This document shows, one piece after another, positions 25,603 to 35,648 of a stretch of DNA of 64,000 nt (position 1 is the stretch's first letter; each line of letters starts with the position of its first letter). Origin of the DNA: an uncultured Balneola sp. (lineage in GTDB: Bacteria > Bacteroidota > Rhodothermia > Balneolales > Balneolaceae). The notes below the pieces were generated by a model. It searched no databases. It was not told where the DNA came from and saw only the letters and a program-made list of their open reading frames with translations. Position numbers and translations under genes: made by a program. Location of the stretch: positions 124,001 through 188,000 of the forward strand of contig CAJXQC010000003.1 in NCBI GenBank assembly GCA_913058495.1, written 5' to 3'.

Positions 25603-27087
25603 ATGCCTATGAAAAATATCAACAGTTACCGAAAGTTTTCCCGCAACAACAATGAGCCAAACGAGAATGGCGATTATGTCCTTTATTGGATGCAGATCAA
25701 TCGAAGATTTCAGTATAACTACGCTCTGGAATACGCCATAGGCTGGGCAAATAAATTAGGTAAACCACTTCTTATCTACGAAGGACTTTCAATTGAATAT
25801 CCCTGGGCATGCGATCGATTTCATGCATTCATTATGCAAGGCATGAAAGAAAATTTAGATTTCACTCAGTCCAACGATTTGAACTATTTCAGTTTTGTGG
25901 AACCGGAGATTGGAGCGGGGAAAGGACTGTTCTATCGATTAGCTGAAAATGCTTGTACTGTTATTTCGGATGAATATCCTGTCTTCATCATAAAAAAGCA
26001 CAATGAACGGGTCGCTGATAAAATTGATGTTCCATATACCACTATAGACTCAAACGGCATCATTCCACTTGGCGTAACTGATAAAGATCCATATTCGGCA
26101 TATCTGTTCAGAAAGATCATGCAAAAACATTTTAAGGAGGGCTTTACAAACCCACCTAAGAAAGATCCAATCGAAGAGTTAGAGAACAGAGATAAGATCG
26201 AATTGCCTAAAGATTTTCTGAATGATTATCCAAAAGCAGATAAGATGCTCGAGAACATCGAAGAGACTATATCCGGGTTAGATATTGATCATGAAGTCGG
26301 AGTTATCGACATGACAGGAACCAGGCAAGCAGCATTGGGAAAGCTGGGTCAATTTATAGGGCACAGTTTGTTGGAATATGATGAGAAAAGGAATCATCCG
26401 GATAAGAAGAAAACAAGCGGTTTAAGTCCGTGGCTGCACTTCGGTAAGATCAGTGAGTTTGAAATCGTTAAGGCAGCATTGGAACATCAGCCGGAGGGAT
26501 GGACTCTGGAAGATCTTACACCCAACGGAGGTAAGAACAGCGGATTTTTTAACGGAGATGAAAACATAGAAAGCTTTCTCGACGAGGTGATCACTTGGAG
26601 GGAAGTTGGATTTCATTTTGCACATCATGTTGATAATTACGATGAATTTGAGTCGCTGCCAAACTGGGCAAGAACAACCATGGAAGAACACAAAGACGAT
26701 GTTCGTGAGTATGTGTACACTCTGGAAGAATTTGAACTGTCCAAAACACACGACGAAATTTGGAACGCAGCTCAAACTCAGTTGAGAGAAGAAGGAATCA
26801 TTCATAATTACTTACGAATGCTGTGGGGAAAAAAGATCATAGAATGGACTCCGAATCATCGAACTGCATTGGAATACATGATAGAACTGAATAACAAATA
26901 TGCGATCGATGGGAGAGACCCGAATAGCTATTCCGGGATATTCTGGTGTTTTGGTCGCTTTGACCGAGCTTGGCAGGAAAGAGAGATATTTGGTAAGCTC
27001 CGTTACATGACCAGCGAAAGCACCAGGAAAAAAGTAAAGCTGGATCAGTATCTTGCTAAATACGGAAATCAAAAATCACTTTTATAA
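25603..27087 (+). CDS. phrB: Class II CPD photolyase
   Basis: A 494-aa flavoprotein that repairs cyclobutane pyrimidine dimers with light. It begins with a photolyase alpha/beta domain (DYVLYWMQINRRFQYNYALEYA). The FAD-binding part carries TSGLSPWLHFGKIS, TWREVGFHFAHHVDNY, LREEGIIHNYLRMLWGKKIIEW, and GRDPNSYSGIFWCFGRFDRAW. These are class II rather than class I signatures, in particular the LRMLWGKK and YSGIFWCFG region. No photoreceptor or other repair gene adjoins it, though rarA follows. Start at the first of two nearby ATGs (25603 or 25609). Confidence 0.93.
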   Translation: MPMKNINSYRKFSRNNNEPNENGDYVLYWMQINRRFQYNYALEYAIGWANKLGKPLLIYEGLSIEYPWACDRFHAFIMQGMKENLDFTQSNDLNYFSFVEPEIGAGKGLFYRLAENACTVISDEYPVFIIKKHNERVADKIDVPYTTIDSNGIIPLGVTDKDPYSAYLFRKIMQKHFKEGFTNPPKKDPIEELENRDKIELPKDFLNDYPKADKMLENIEETISGLDIDHEVGVIDMTGTRQAALGKLGQFIGHSLLEYDEKRNHPDKKKTSGLSPWLHFGKISEFEIVKAALEHQPEGWTLEDLTPNGGKNSGFFNGDENIESFLDEVITWREVGFHFAHHVDNYDEFESLPNWARTTMEEHKDDVREYVYTLEEFELSKTHDEIWNAAQTQLREEGIIHNYLRMLWGKKIIEWTPNHRTALEYMIELNNKYAIDGRDPNSYSGIFWCFGRFDRAWQEREIFGKLRYMTSESTRKKVKLDQYLAKYGNQKSLL

Positions 27088-27170
27088 TCAGGATTGTGAT
27101 TTGTCATTTGTAAATTGTGATTTTTGCTTAGCAATAACATATATTGCACATGTTTAATTAATCCAACAAA

Positions 27171-28529
27171 ATGGATCTATTTCAGGATAAAAATGCATCT
27201 TCATTTCAGGTAAACGATTCAGGTCAAAGCTATTCAGATGAGCCATTGGCTACCAGAATGCGCCCTCAGTCGCTAGAAGAATTTGCGGGTCAAGAGCATT
27301 TGGTAGGTGAAGGAAAGATGCTTCAAAGAATGATCGAAAGTGGGATCATAGGATCGTTGATCTTTTACGGTCCGCCAAGCTCCGGAAAAACAACTTTAGC
27401 TCATGTCATTTCGAAAGAAATAAAAGCCAGTTTTAAAGTCATCAACGCGGTTCTGGATGGTATAAAAGAGCTCCGAACTGTAGTAGAACAAGCAGAAAAA
27501 CTGAAAAAATTGAATGGACGAAAAACCATTCTTTTTGTAGATGAGATCCATCGTTGGAACAAAGCTCAACAAGATGCACTACTTCCTCATTTGGAATCAG
27601 GGATCATTACGTTGGTGGGTGCTACAACTGAAAATCCGTTTTACTCTCTGGTAAATCCATTGCTTTCACGTTGTCAGTTGTTCGAGTTGTTTCCTTTAAC
27701 AGTTCCTGATGTAAGAAGAATGCTTGATCGAGCGTTAGGAGACGCGGAGAAAGGCTTGGGTGGAAAGTCAATTAAAGTTGAGGAAGAAGCATTAGATCAT
27801 TTTGCGGATTATGCAGGAGGGGATGTTCGAAATGCATTGAATGCATTGGAAGTAGCAGTTCTTTCCAGCAAGAAAAATGAGCAGGGTGAAATCCATATTA
27901 CCAAAGAGATCGCCGAAGAAAGTATACAGAGAAGAAATGTTCGTTACGACCGTACCGGAGATGAACACTATCATTTTGCTTCAGCTTTTATCAAATCTTT
28001 AAGAGGTTCGGATACTGACGCTGCGTTGTATTGGATGAGTGCAATGCTGGAAGGCGGTGATGACCCGAATTTCATCTTCAGAAGATTACTCATTTTTGCC
28101 AGCGAAGATGTGGGAATGGCAGAACCGAATGCAATTACAATTGTCAATTCCTGTCAGGAAGCTTTTATGAAAACAGGAATGCCGGAAGGAATGTACTTTT
28201 TATCTCACGCTTGTACGTATTTGAGTATTTGCCCTAAGAGTAACAGCACCAAAGGAATTTTCGAAGCTGGGAAAGAGGTCAAGGAAAAGGGTATTGGTGC
28301 AGTTCCTCCATATTTAAAAGACAGAACCGCTAATCGGCTTTCGTCTACATACCTTGATACAGAAAATGCTTCAAAAGAGTATAAATATCCTCACAGTTTT
28401 GATGGTAATTGGGTTGATCAGGAATACCTGCCTCAGATTTTAAAAGGAAAAAGGTTTTATGAGCCCGGAAAAGAAGGCAGAGAAGGTTTGTTAATAAAGA
28501 GATTGAATGAGATTAAAAACAGGTCTTAA
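27171..28529 (+). CDS. rarA: Replication-associated recombination protein RarA (MgsA)
   Basis: A 452-aa AAA+ ATPase that acts at stalled or gapped replication forks. Walker A is YGPPSSGKTTLAH, Walker B LFVDEIHRWNKAQQD, sensor 1 GATTENPFYSLVNPLLSRC. The GGDVRNALNALEVAV sensor 2 and the C-terminal tetramerisation domain with SEDVGMAEPNA and AVPPYLKDRTANR are typical of RarA and distinguish it from RuvB and clamp-loader subunits. It converges on a histidine kinase gene with a four-base overlap of the coding ends (28526-28529). Confidence 0.95.
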   Translation: MDLFQDKNASSFQVNDSGQSYSDEPLATRMRPQSLEEFAGQEHLVGEGKMLQRMIESGIIGSLIFYGPPSSGKTTLAHVISKEIKASFKVINAVLDGIKELRTVVEQAEKLKKLNGRKTILFVDEIHRWNKAQQDALLPHLESGIITLVGATTENPFYSLVNPLLSRCQLFELFPLTVPDVRRMLDRALGDAEKGLGGKSIKVEEEALDHFADYAGGDVRNALNALEVAVLSSKKNEQGEIHITKEIAEESIQRRNVRYDRTGDEHYHFASAFIKSLRGSDTDAALYWMSAMLEGGDDPNFIFRRLLIFASEDVGMAEPNAITIVNSCQEAFMKTGMPEGMYFLSHACTYLSICPKSNSTKGIFEAGKEVKEKGIGAVPPYLKDRTANRLSSTYLDTENASKEYKYPHSFDGNWVDQEYLPQILKGKRFYEPGKEGREGLLIKRLNEIKNRS

Positions 28530-29809
28530 TCTTTTTGAACAGAATTTAGGACAGGCAAAGAAAAGTGAAAAGTACTTCCTTGACCGGGTTCACTTTCAGC
28601 CCATATTCTTCCATCATGTCGAACGATCATTTCTTTACAGAGGCTTAAACCAATTCCGGTTCCATGTTCATCATCAGTTCCCTCTGTGCTGATGTAAGTA
28701 TCCATTTTAAATATTTTTGGGATCAGATGTTTCTTAATACCAACTCCTGAATCAGATATGGATACAACAGCTTCATCTCTGTTCTTTTCAGCCGAAATTT
28801 TAATTATTCCATCATGAGGAGTAAATTTAAGAGCATTCGAAATCAGATTTCTCAGAACAGTTTTAAGTCCGTTTGGATCTGCAGTAATTTTAATATCAGT
28901 ATTTTTCCTTTGGATCGTAATATTTTTCCTTTGTTGATGATCCTGAAGTAAAGCTATAGTTTCATCCAAACATTCATCTAAATTATTGATAGTATGTTTC
29001 ATTTCCAGTTCACCTGTTTGACTTGCTGCCCAGTCCAGCAGGTTGGAAAAAAGTGTACTGGTTCTTTTAGTTGTATCAGCGATCATCTTGCTATATTCAA
29101 TAACTTGATCCGTATTCCCCATCTCGGCATTTTTCCTAATCATTTCACTAAGTCCTGAAATCCCCATAAAAGGAGATTGTAAATCATGAGCCAGAACAGA
29201 GAATAGTTTGTCTTTGGTTTTAACCAGTGAGCTTAATTCCTCTCTCTTATTAATTAATTCAGTGTTATTCTCACGTAGTTCGTTAATCAGTTTTTCTGTT
29301 TTTTGAGCAGCTTCTTCCAGCATTCGAAGTAAAAACAAAATTATGTACAGATATCCGATGAGAACCAAAAAGATTGTTGTAGAAGAGTTCAATAAAAAGG
29401 GGTTCTTACTTACCAATAATATGACCCCAAACTGTACAAGGTAAAGCACAGCACTTATAATGAACATGTTCTTATGGATAGTTAAGCCTAAGAGAGGCAT
29501 TATTACCCAAAAGAAAAGTGTGTTTCTGATGTAGAACGAAGAAAAATCAGGTTCAGATATTTGAAAGAAAGGAGCTACCAAAAGATTTACTAACAATATA
29601 AGTGCAAACAGAGAAAGGCTGAATTCAATTTTTGGCTTTTTTACTAAATGAAAGATCAAAGCCAAAGAAGTAAAAAAACTACAAGCTATATTCATCAACG
29701 CAAGCTCATACGAAACGGGAAATAGTAACGCGTCAGTTATATAACCTATTAAACCAATGAGCCCAATAACAGATACTATCCTAGGATCTTTTATTGAAAG
29801 TTTTGCCAT
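28526..29809 (-). CDS. Sensor histidine kinase with multi-spanning N-terminus
   Basis: A 427-aa kinase. The first half has about six hydrophobic segments (to roughly residue 170), then a coiled-coil linker rich in Glu and Lys. The phosphoacceptor His is in VLAHDLQSPFMGISG near residue 211. The ATPase domain has LRNLISNALKFT, SDSGVGIKKHLI and HGTGIGLSLCKEM. No HAMP or PAS domain is seen, so the sensed signal is likely in or near the membrane. No response regulator is adjacent, so it is an orphan by position. Confidence 0.93.
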   Translation of the reverse strand: MAKLSIKDPRIVSVIGLIGLIGYITDALLFPVSYELALMNIACSFFTSLALIFHLVKKPKIEFSLSLFALILLVNLLVAPFFQISEPDFSSFYIRNTLFFWVIMPLLGLTIHKNMFIISAVLYLVQFGVILLVSKNPFLLNSSTTIFLVLIGYLYIILFLLRMLEEAAQKTEKLINELRENNTELINKREELSSLVKTKDKLFSVLAHDLQSPFMGISGLSEMIRKNAEMGNTDQVIEYSKMIADTTKRTSTLFSNLLDWAASQTGELEMKHTINNLDECLDETIALLQDHQQRKNITIQRKNTDIKITADPNGLKTVLRNLISNALKFTPHDGIIKISAEKNRDEAVVSISDSGVGIKKHLIPKIFKMDTYISTEGTDDEHGTGIGLSLCKEMIVRHDGRIWAESEPGQGSTFHFSLPVLNSVQKD

Positions 29810-29988
29810 TATCAGATTGCCTTAAGAAAGGCTTTAAGCACTTCTATGTTTAGAAACCTATTTATAATATATAAGATTATCGTAATTTCTATACTAAATT
29901 AAAAACTAGTCCGGTAAAATATCCAACACTTCAAATAAATGAATGATTTGATGAGAATAGTGTTACTTAGTGAAAACACAATAGCTGA

Positions 29989-30528
29989 ATGAATTTAAAA
30001 ATAATTAGTAGTACCGATCGCCCGAACTCTTGGGCATTAAAAGTATCACATTATGTATCAGGGCTTTATAAAACAAAAGATATAGAAGCTCAGGTAATAA
30101 GCTTAGAGGATTTTCCATTAGTTGATGTGATTGGAGGTAAATATGGAAAAGAAATCCCTGCCATAAATAAGTTCAGAGATCCCATCTTGAATGCTGATGC
30201 ACTTATATTTGTAATTCCGGAATACAACGGAGGTTTTCCCGGAATCCTGAAAATGTTTATAGATTATCTGCCATTTCCGGGAGCATTCGAGAAAATGCCG
30301 ATGGCATTTATCGGTGAAGCTTCCGGCGCATTTGGAGCGCTGAGATCTGTTGAGCAATTTCAGATGATTGCGAATTACAGAAATGCACTTCAGTTTCCCG
30401 AAAGAGTTTTTATACCCAGAGTATCCAAAGAATTTGATCCCGAGACAGGATTAAAAGATGACTTCAAGCAAAAACTTTTAAATTCTCAAACTGAGAACTT
30501 TATCAAGTTTGTTCGGGATAACTCTTAG
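29989..30528 (+). CDS. NADPH-dependent FMN reductase
   Basis: A 179-aa flavodoxin-like protein. The start MNLKIISSTDRPNSWALKVSHYV fits the phosphate-binding loop of the NADPH-dependent FMN reductase family, and FVIPEYNGGFPGILKMFIDYLP is its signature, with the PEYN-G flavin-contact motif. It would reduce quinones, azo compounds or FMN in the cytosol. It converges with the response regulator gene by a four-base overlap and is divergent from the orphan kinase. Physiological substrate not predictable. Confidence 0.88.
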   Translation: MNLKIISSTDRPNSWALKVSHYVSGLYKTKDIEAQVISLEDFPLVDVIGGKYGKEIPAINKFRDPILNADALIFVIPEYNGGFPGILKMFIDYLPFPGAFEKMPMAFIGEASGAFGALRSVEQFQMIANYRNALQFPERVFIPRVSKEFDPETGLKDDFKQKLLNSQTENFIKFVRDNS

Positions 30529-31229
30529 TTAGATTTTAGCATGTAACCCACTCCGTGCAACGTAATTAAGTAGCGCGGGTCGTCAGGGTGGATTTCAATT
30601 TTTGCTCGTAACTTTGAAATATGAACATCTACAGTTCTGGTATTTGTGCTGTATTCATATCTCCATACTTTTTCGAGTAGTTCATCTCTGGAAACAGGAT
30701 TATTGGCATGAGATAACAAATATCTGATCAGCTCTACTTCACGTGCAGTTAGTTCAACGGTTTTATTGCCGGGGTGTATAGCTTCGCTTTCGGCAAGATC
30801 CAGTTTAACTTCACCTAATTGAAGAATATCAACTTCTCCGGCATTGGAGTAGGTGCCGGCTCTTCTTAAACGTGCTTTAATTCTTGCGAGTAGTTCTTTA
30901 ACCCCAAAAGGCTTTGTAAGATAGTCATCAGCTCCAAGCTCAAGTCCTTTAACTTTATCAGTTTCCTGATCTTTAGCTGTAAGCATAATGATCGGAAATG
31001 TGTATTTGAGTTCACGTACATCTTTGCAAATATCATAGCCACTTTTCCCCGGCAACATAATATCCAGAATCATTAAGTCAGGATCATGCTCTTTAACCAT
31101 TTCAACAGCACTTTCCCCATCTTCACTTACAAATACGGTAAATCCTTCACCTTCAAGCGTGTCTTGAAGTGTAAAAATTAGACTTGGTTCATCCTCTACA
31201 ATTAGGATTTTAGAGCTCTTCTCTGCCAT
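30525..31229 (-). CDS. OmpR-family response regulator
   Basis: A 234-aa regulator with a receiver domain (acidic pair VEDE at 11-14, phosphoacceptor Asp56 in DLMILDIMLPGKSG, Lys in ITAK-type MLTAKDQE) and a C-terminal winged helix (about 135-233) with VELTAREVELIRYLLSHANNPVSRDELLEKVW. It binds DNA as a dimer when phosphorylated. It lies 29 bases downstream of the sensor kinase on the same strand, so they form a cognate pair. Target genes are not evident. Confidence 0.95.
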   Translation of the reverse strand: MAEKSSKILIVEDEPSLIFTLQDTLEGEGFTVFVSEDGESAVEMVKEHDPDLMILDIMLPGKSGYDICKDVRELKYTFPIIMLTAKDQETDKVKGLELGADDYLTKPFGVKELLARIKARLRRAGTYSNAGEVDILQLGEVKLDLAESEAIHPGNKTVELTAREVELIRYLLSHANNPVSRDELLEKVWRYEYSTNTRTVDVHISKLRAKIEIHPDDPRYLITLHGVGYMLKSN

Positions 31230-31258
31230 ATCTTATTATTTGAAATTGTAAGTTTGGA

Positions 31259-32938
31259 TTATACTACTTTTTTTTGAGTAGTTTTAGTGTCTTCTGTATT
31301 TAGTTTGGGAAAAGATAATGTAAATGTTGTTCCGGAGCCATAGTCACTGTCCACAGTTATATCCCCACCGTTTAGCAACATTAAATTTCGAACAATACTC
31401 AACCCTAAACCATGTCCTTTGGTTTTAGCTACTAATGTTTCTTCAACCCTGTAGAACTTTTTAAAGATGTTTTTGAGTTCATTCTCTTTAATTCCCACCC
31501 CATAATCTCTTACAGAAAGTTTAATAAGGTTATCATCTTCAAAAAGCTTGATCTCAATTTTTTTAGTATCAGAACTATATTTTATTGCATTTTCGATAAG
31601 GTTTCCCAGAATAGTTTCAATATTATCACCATCTACCCAAACCTTAAAATCATCTTTATTTTCAACGCTATATTCTAAATCAAACTTTTTTTCAGCTATA
31701 AACTCTGAATTCTCTTCTAAGTAAGCGTCAACTAAATTTTTTAAATCTTGTTGTTTGGCATTTATTAGAGTTTCGCCGGCATCATATTTAGCAACATCCA
31801 GCAGCTTTTCAATCATTTTTCTCAAACGAATGGATTCATCATAAATATGAGCTCCATATTTTTTAAGGCGTTCGGGTTCAGTTACTCTTCCATCAGAAAT
31901 ATTTTCTCCGGCAGCCTGCATTACAGCTAATGGAGTTTTAAGTTCATGTGTAACATTAGCAAGAAATCCTGCTTGTCTCATAGAGAGTTCTCGTTCTTTT
32001 TGGGCTGTATAAAACATGAAGAGTAAAGAACCAACTAAGAAGAGAACAGCAAACCCGAGAACAATAATATTTTTTCGAAAAGTATCTTGATAAGCTGATG
32101 TTATCGGAGGGTTAAGGAAAGCAACTTTTAAAATCCAGTCACTGAAAAACCTTGGAAAGCGAACTCTGTTATCAACAAGGTCGACACTAAAATCTACAGA
32201 AGAGTTATTGGAAGCTAAGACAACATCTTTGCGATGATCATGCAACCACACTATAGTGCCATCATTTTCTACTCCGCCAAAATATTGATAAATAAGAGGA
32301 GCAATAAGTTTTTCGACAATAGCTTCCTGATTTAGAATAAAAGTGAAGTAGCCTATTACTCTGTTTTCTGTCAAGTTGATCAAGCCGATATTCATACTTC
32401 TGTGAGCATCAAACTCGATCATGGACCGCCATCTCAGATCAAAGTTGTTGATCTGTATACGAGTTGCAGAACGTATAAGCCCTACTCCATCGCAAACTAA
32501 GCTGCTGTAGTTCTGAGTGGTTTCCATTTTTCTGTCACTTTGATTGAAATAGTAAATGGAAGTTTCAGCTTCACAAGGATCTTTAGAGGCAGGAGTATAA
32601 TATATAGATGAAGTATAAGGGTTGTCTGCAAGATCAATAAAGATCTTTTCTAATGTTTTGGAGAATTTGCCTTCATCCTGTAGAGATTCTTCAGCTTTGT
32701 TATCTATATTTAAGAGCTTAGTGAAAGGTTGATAAATTTCACTTTGTACTAAAGATGTTATTTCTTCGGCTTTTTTTAGCTGGCGTTCGCTTTCACTTTC
32801 TGTTACTCTTTCTCTTATATCATACAGACTAAATACATTCATGCCGGTTAGTGCTATAATTGCGACTAATCCTAGCATGAGCAATATCCAACGCAAAAGC
32901 CGGTTTCGCCCAATTTTTTTGGCTGTTATAAAATTCAT
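31259..32938 (-). CDS. Sensor histidine kinase with large periplasmic domain
   Basis: A 559-aa kinase. A transmembrane segment at about 16-38 and another at 290-310 enclose a periplasmic domain of about 250 residues without a recognised motif. The dimerisation domain has FLANVTHELKTPLAVMQAA with His331. The ATPase domain has LIENAIKYSSD, VRDYGVGIKENE and HGLGLSIVRN. No HAMP is evident between the second segment and the His box. It is the first gene of a kinase-regulator pair, followed by the OmpR-type gene. Confidence 0.93.
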   Translation of the reverse strand: MNFITAKKIGRNRLLRWILLMLGLVAIIALTGMNVFSLYDIRERVTESESERQLKKAEEITSLVQSEIYQPFTKLLNIDNKAEESLQDEGKFSKTLEKIFIDLADNPYTSSIYYTPASKDPCEAETSIYYFNQSDRKMETTQNYSSLVCDGVGLIRSATRIQINNFDLRWRSMIEFDAHRSMNIGLINLTENRVIGYFTFILNQEAIVEKLIAPLIYQYFGGVENDGTIVWLHDHRKDVVLASNNSSVDFSVDLVDNRVRFPRFFSDWILKVAFLNPPITSAYQDTFRKNIIVLGFAVLFLVGSLLFMFYTAQKERELSMRQAGFLANVTHELKTPLAVMQAAGENISDGRVTEPERLKKYGAHIYDESIRLRKMIEKLLDVAKYDAGETLINAKQQDLKNLVDAYLEENSEFIAEKKFDLEYSVENKDDFKVWVDGDNIETILGNLIENAIKYSSDTKKIEIKLFEDDNLIKLSVRDYGVGIKENELKNIFKKFYRVEETLVAKTKGHGLGLSIVRNLMLLNGGDITVDSDYGSGTTFTLSFPKLNTEDTKTTQKKVV

Positions 32939-33018
32939 GTGCCTAAAATAGCAGAATCTTTATTCCCGTCCATTTAATGGAAGTAAAAAAATGAATAAGA
33001 ATAAAGAGAAGTAGAGAG

Positions 33019-33396
33019 TTAGAGCTTTTCGAAATTTTTCTCGAGAGATTCCTTTAATACATCAAATTCTATTGGTTTAACTAAGTAATCCAGATAGTTT
33101 GTTTCTTTGGCTCTTTCAACGTGGTAGGGATCTGAATTTCCGGTGATATAAATTACAGGCACGTCAGAAAATTTCCTGATTTCGAGCATAGCATCGATAC
33201 CGTCCATTTCACCTTCCAGAGAAATATCCATTAAGATTAGATCAGGCTTTATTCGTTTCGCTATTTCAATGGCGGTTTTACCATATACTAATTCCCCTTC
33301 AGCACCATAGCCAAGTTTTTCTAAATAGCTTTCGTAAAGCAGATTAAGGATGAGATCGTCTTCAACGATCATAACCGTTTTCTGTTTTTTGTCCAT
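33019..33396 (-). CDS. Single-domain response regulator (receiver only)
   Basis: A 125-aa CheY-like receiver with the acidic pair VEDD, phosphoacceptor Asp57 in LILMDISLEGEMDGI, Thr in YITGNSD and Lys in YLVKPIE. No output domain is attached. It is divergent from a PAS histidine kinase of the HisKA_2 type, with 223 bases between, and lies downstream of nothing on its own strand. Such stand-alone receivers often connect HWE/HisKA_2 kinases to another output, so pairing with the divergent kinase is plausible but not proven. Confidence 0.9.
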   Translation of the reverse strand: MDKKQKTVMIVEDDLILNLLYESYLEKLGYGAEGELVYGKTAIEIAKRIKPDLILMDISLEGEMDGIDAMLEIRKFSDVPVIYITGNSDPYHVERAKETNYLDYLVKPIEFDVLKESLEKNFEKL

Positions 33397-33619
33397 ATAA
33401 TTAGCTCTTCTTAAATCAGCTTATATAATAAGAGGATTAATGGATAAAGAAAATTCTTATTACTAAAGATTTTTAGATTAAAAAAAATACAAAAACACTC
33501 TTTGTTAAATCAATTTAAGGTTAAAACTAAATAAGTTGCCTCATTTAAGTTATTATAGTATTCTGTTTTGATTTTTAGTGATGTTTCAAAATGGCAGGGT
33601 ATAGTGATTAGAAAAAAAA

Positions 33620-35401
33620 ATGAAGGACATCGGACGTCTTTATAAAAAAAGGTCTGTCAGCAAACTCAATGTTGATAAGAAAGTGGTAAGTATTTTACTG
33701 GTATTTATTGTACTAGTGATATCGCTTCTTATTTCTATTGTTGTATCTACTAATTCACTATCAGCATTACGCGGTTTCGCTTCTTTCCAAACTAATTGGA
33801 CTACCGCACGAAAAGACGTAACCTTCAATTTGGTAAATTACCTTCGTACTCAGGATCAGGGTTATAAAGCCAAAGTAGATAGTTCTGTATTTCTTATTAA
33901 AGAGATGGAGCATATCAGGATTGAGTTGATGAATGATAATACTGACAGAGAATTGGTAGTAGCATTGTTAGAAAAAACGCATTCAGTACCGGCCGATATT
34001 GGAAAAATGATAACTACCTTCGAAAATTTCCATGAATTCAGTGAATTCAAAGAAACAGTAGCGTTATGGATTGAATCTGATTCAATGATCTATGATCTGG
34101 AAAATATTTCAATCAGAGCTGAGAATATGATCACAGCAAATAGTTTTTCTGATACAGAGCAAGCGGATATGATTTCAAGAGTAATTGCGCTGGACGATAA
34201 GCTGACTGAAATGCAGTTCAAATTGTCCAGGTCTTTGGCAAAAGGGACAGAGCTTTTAAATCTGGTTATTATTTGTGTAATTATATCTTTGGTTGTAATA
34301 AGTATAATTGTTGGGAGCGTTCTTTCCCTAAGATTCCTGAAAAGCATTAAAAAGTGGAGCGAAGAAATTGAGCTTAGTGAGCAAAAGTACCGATCTCTAT
34401 TCGACCAAAATCCCAATGCGGTTTTTTCGGTTTCACCGGATGGAAAACTAATAAACGCAAACAGAGTACTTGAGCAACTGATCGGTTACTCTGCAGAAGA
34501 AATGAAAAATTCTACATTTCAGAGATTTGTAGATATAACCCAGGTTGAAAAAGTACGAAATCATTTTCTTTTGGCTTTAAGAGGGAGATCACAGACTTAC
34601 GAAACACAGATATTAAGAGAGGACGGAAGTTATATATCCGCTGAAGTTACGAACCTTCCTATTATTGTGGATGGTGAAATTACCGGTATTTATGGTGTGA
34701 TAAACGACATCACTCAAAGAAAAGAAGCGGAACAGAAAATTAAAGATCAGCTTGTAGAAAAAACCTATCTCTTATCAGAAGTACATGATCGTGTAAAGAA
34801 TAACTTGGCTTTGGTTTCTACTTTGGTGCAGTTACAACAGAATGAGATTGAAAAACAGGACCGGAGTGAAAGTTTTGTAAATACCGTTTCCAGAATAAGG
34901 TCGATGGCATTAGTGCACGAACGGTTATACCAAAATGAAACGTTTTCCAGCATCAGAATGGATGAATATATAAACGATCTTATCGAGAACATTCAACTTA
35001 AAGGTTATCAAAAAATAAAGAAACCGAGACTGGAGCTGGAAACAACTCCGGTTAGTCTCAGTATTGAACAAGCCATCCCAACCGGATTACTTTTGAATGA
35101 GGTATTGGTAAATGCTTTTAAGTACGGTTCTGATCCTTTGGATCCGGTGATCAAGGTAAATATGTCATCACTTGATGGTGAAGTGATGATCAAAGTAGCT
35201 GATAACGGTCCGGGGCTTCCAAATAACTTTGAGTTGGAAAAACCGGAAACATTGGGCTTCCGATTGGTTTCGGTGCTGTTAAAGCAGCTAAAAGCCAGCT
35301 TTGTTATTAACAATGATAATGGAGCGTCTTTTACGTTCAGATATAAGATCGAAAAGCCGGTGACTTCCAAAAGAGCGATGAAGCGTCGGCTTGTGAATTA
35401 G
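33620..35401 (+). CDS. PAS-domain histidine kinase (HisKA_2 type)
   Basis: A 593-aa membrane kinase. Transmembrane segments lie at about 22-44 and 213-235, with a four-helix periplasmic domain between them. A PAS domain spans about 250-370 (YRSLFDQNPNAVFSVSPDG to INDITQRKEAEQ). The phosphoacceptor region is YLLSEVHDRVKNNLALVSTL with His389, the Glu-Val-His-Asp-Arg-Val-Lys-Asn-Asn form of the HisKA_2 family. The ATPase domain has TGLLLNEVLVNAFKYG and VADNGPGLP. The PAS ligand is unknown. It lies at the edge of the repeat-rich accessory region. Confidence 0.92.
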   Translation: MKDIGRLYKKRSVSKLNVDKKVVSILLVFIVLVISLLISIVVSTNSLSALRGFASFQTNWTTARKDVTFNLVNYLRTQDQGYKAKVDSSVFLIKEMEHIRIELMNDNTDRELVVALLEKTHSVPADIGKMITTFENFHEFSEFKETVALWIESDSMIYDLENISIRAENMITANSFSDTEQADMISRVIALDDKLTEMQFKLSRSLAKGTELLNLVIICVIISLVVISIIVGSVLSLRFLKSIKKWSEEIELSEQKYRSLFDQNPNAVFSVSPDGKLINANRVLEQLIGYSAEEMKNSTFQRFVDITQVEKVRNHFLLALRGRSQTYETQILREDGSYISAEVTNLPIIVDGEITGIYGVINDITQRKEAEQKIKDQLVEKTYLLSEVHDRVKNNLALVSTLVQLQQNEIEKQDRSESFVNTVSRIRSMALVHERLYQNETFSSIRMDEYINDLIENIQLKGYQKIKKPRLELETTPVSLSIEQAIPTGLLLNEVLVNAFKYGSDPLDPVIKVNMSSLDGEVMIKVADNGPGLPNNFELEKPETLGFRLVSVLLKQLKASFVINNDNGASFTFRYKIEKPVTSKRAMKRRLVN

Positions 35402-35453
35402 TTTTAGAATGGAAGTCACATACTTACTTTGTAGATGCTTTAGAGTTGAAAAC

Positions 35454-35619
35454 CCCCAAAGCTCTCTTAAGTCTCTGACTTAAAGAGCAGAAGTACAGCA
35501 AGTTTGCAACTTGCATTACGGACAATGCTTTTTAAATTATGGGATGCCTTTCAGGTCAAATTTTTGAAGCAGAGCTTCCGGTGGTTATTCCGTAGAGGAG
35601 ATACGGAATGAGGAAAATG
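35454..35619. repeat. REP-like palindrome cluster, copy 1
   Basis: Several palindromes follow each other here. They are a 12-bp stem with one bulge around TCT (35461-35488), the palindrome at 35498-35514 (GCAAGTTTGCAACTTGC), and ATTCCGTA-N7-TACGGAAT at 35587-35609. The last 59 bases (35561-35619) recur with few changes at 37759-37817. The first 15 bases, CCCCAAAGCTCTCTT, recur exactly at 37115-37129. Confidence 0.8.
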
Positions 35620-35648
35620 AAATACTTAGAATTTATAAAATTGTAAAA

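Noticed and set aside
27088-27170. Repeated ATTGTGATTT words after the photolyase gene
   Set aside because: Short A/T-rich words in a small spacer, with no pairing or periodicity strong enough to call.
28507-28692. Frame at 28507-28692 downstream of rarA
   Set aside because: It is antisense to the conserved ATPase domain of the histidine kinase.
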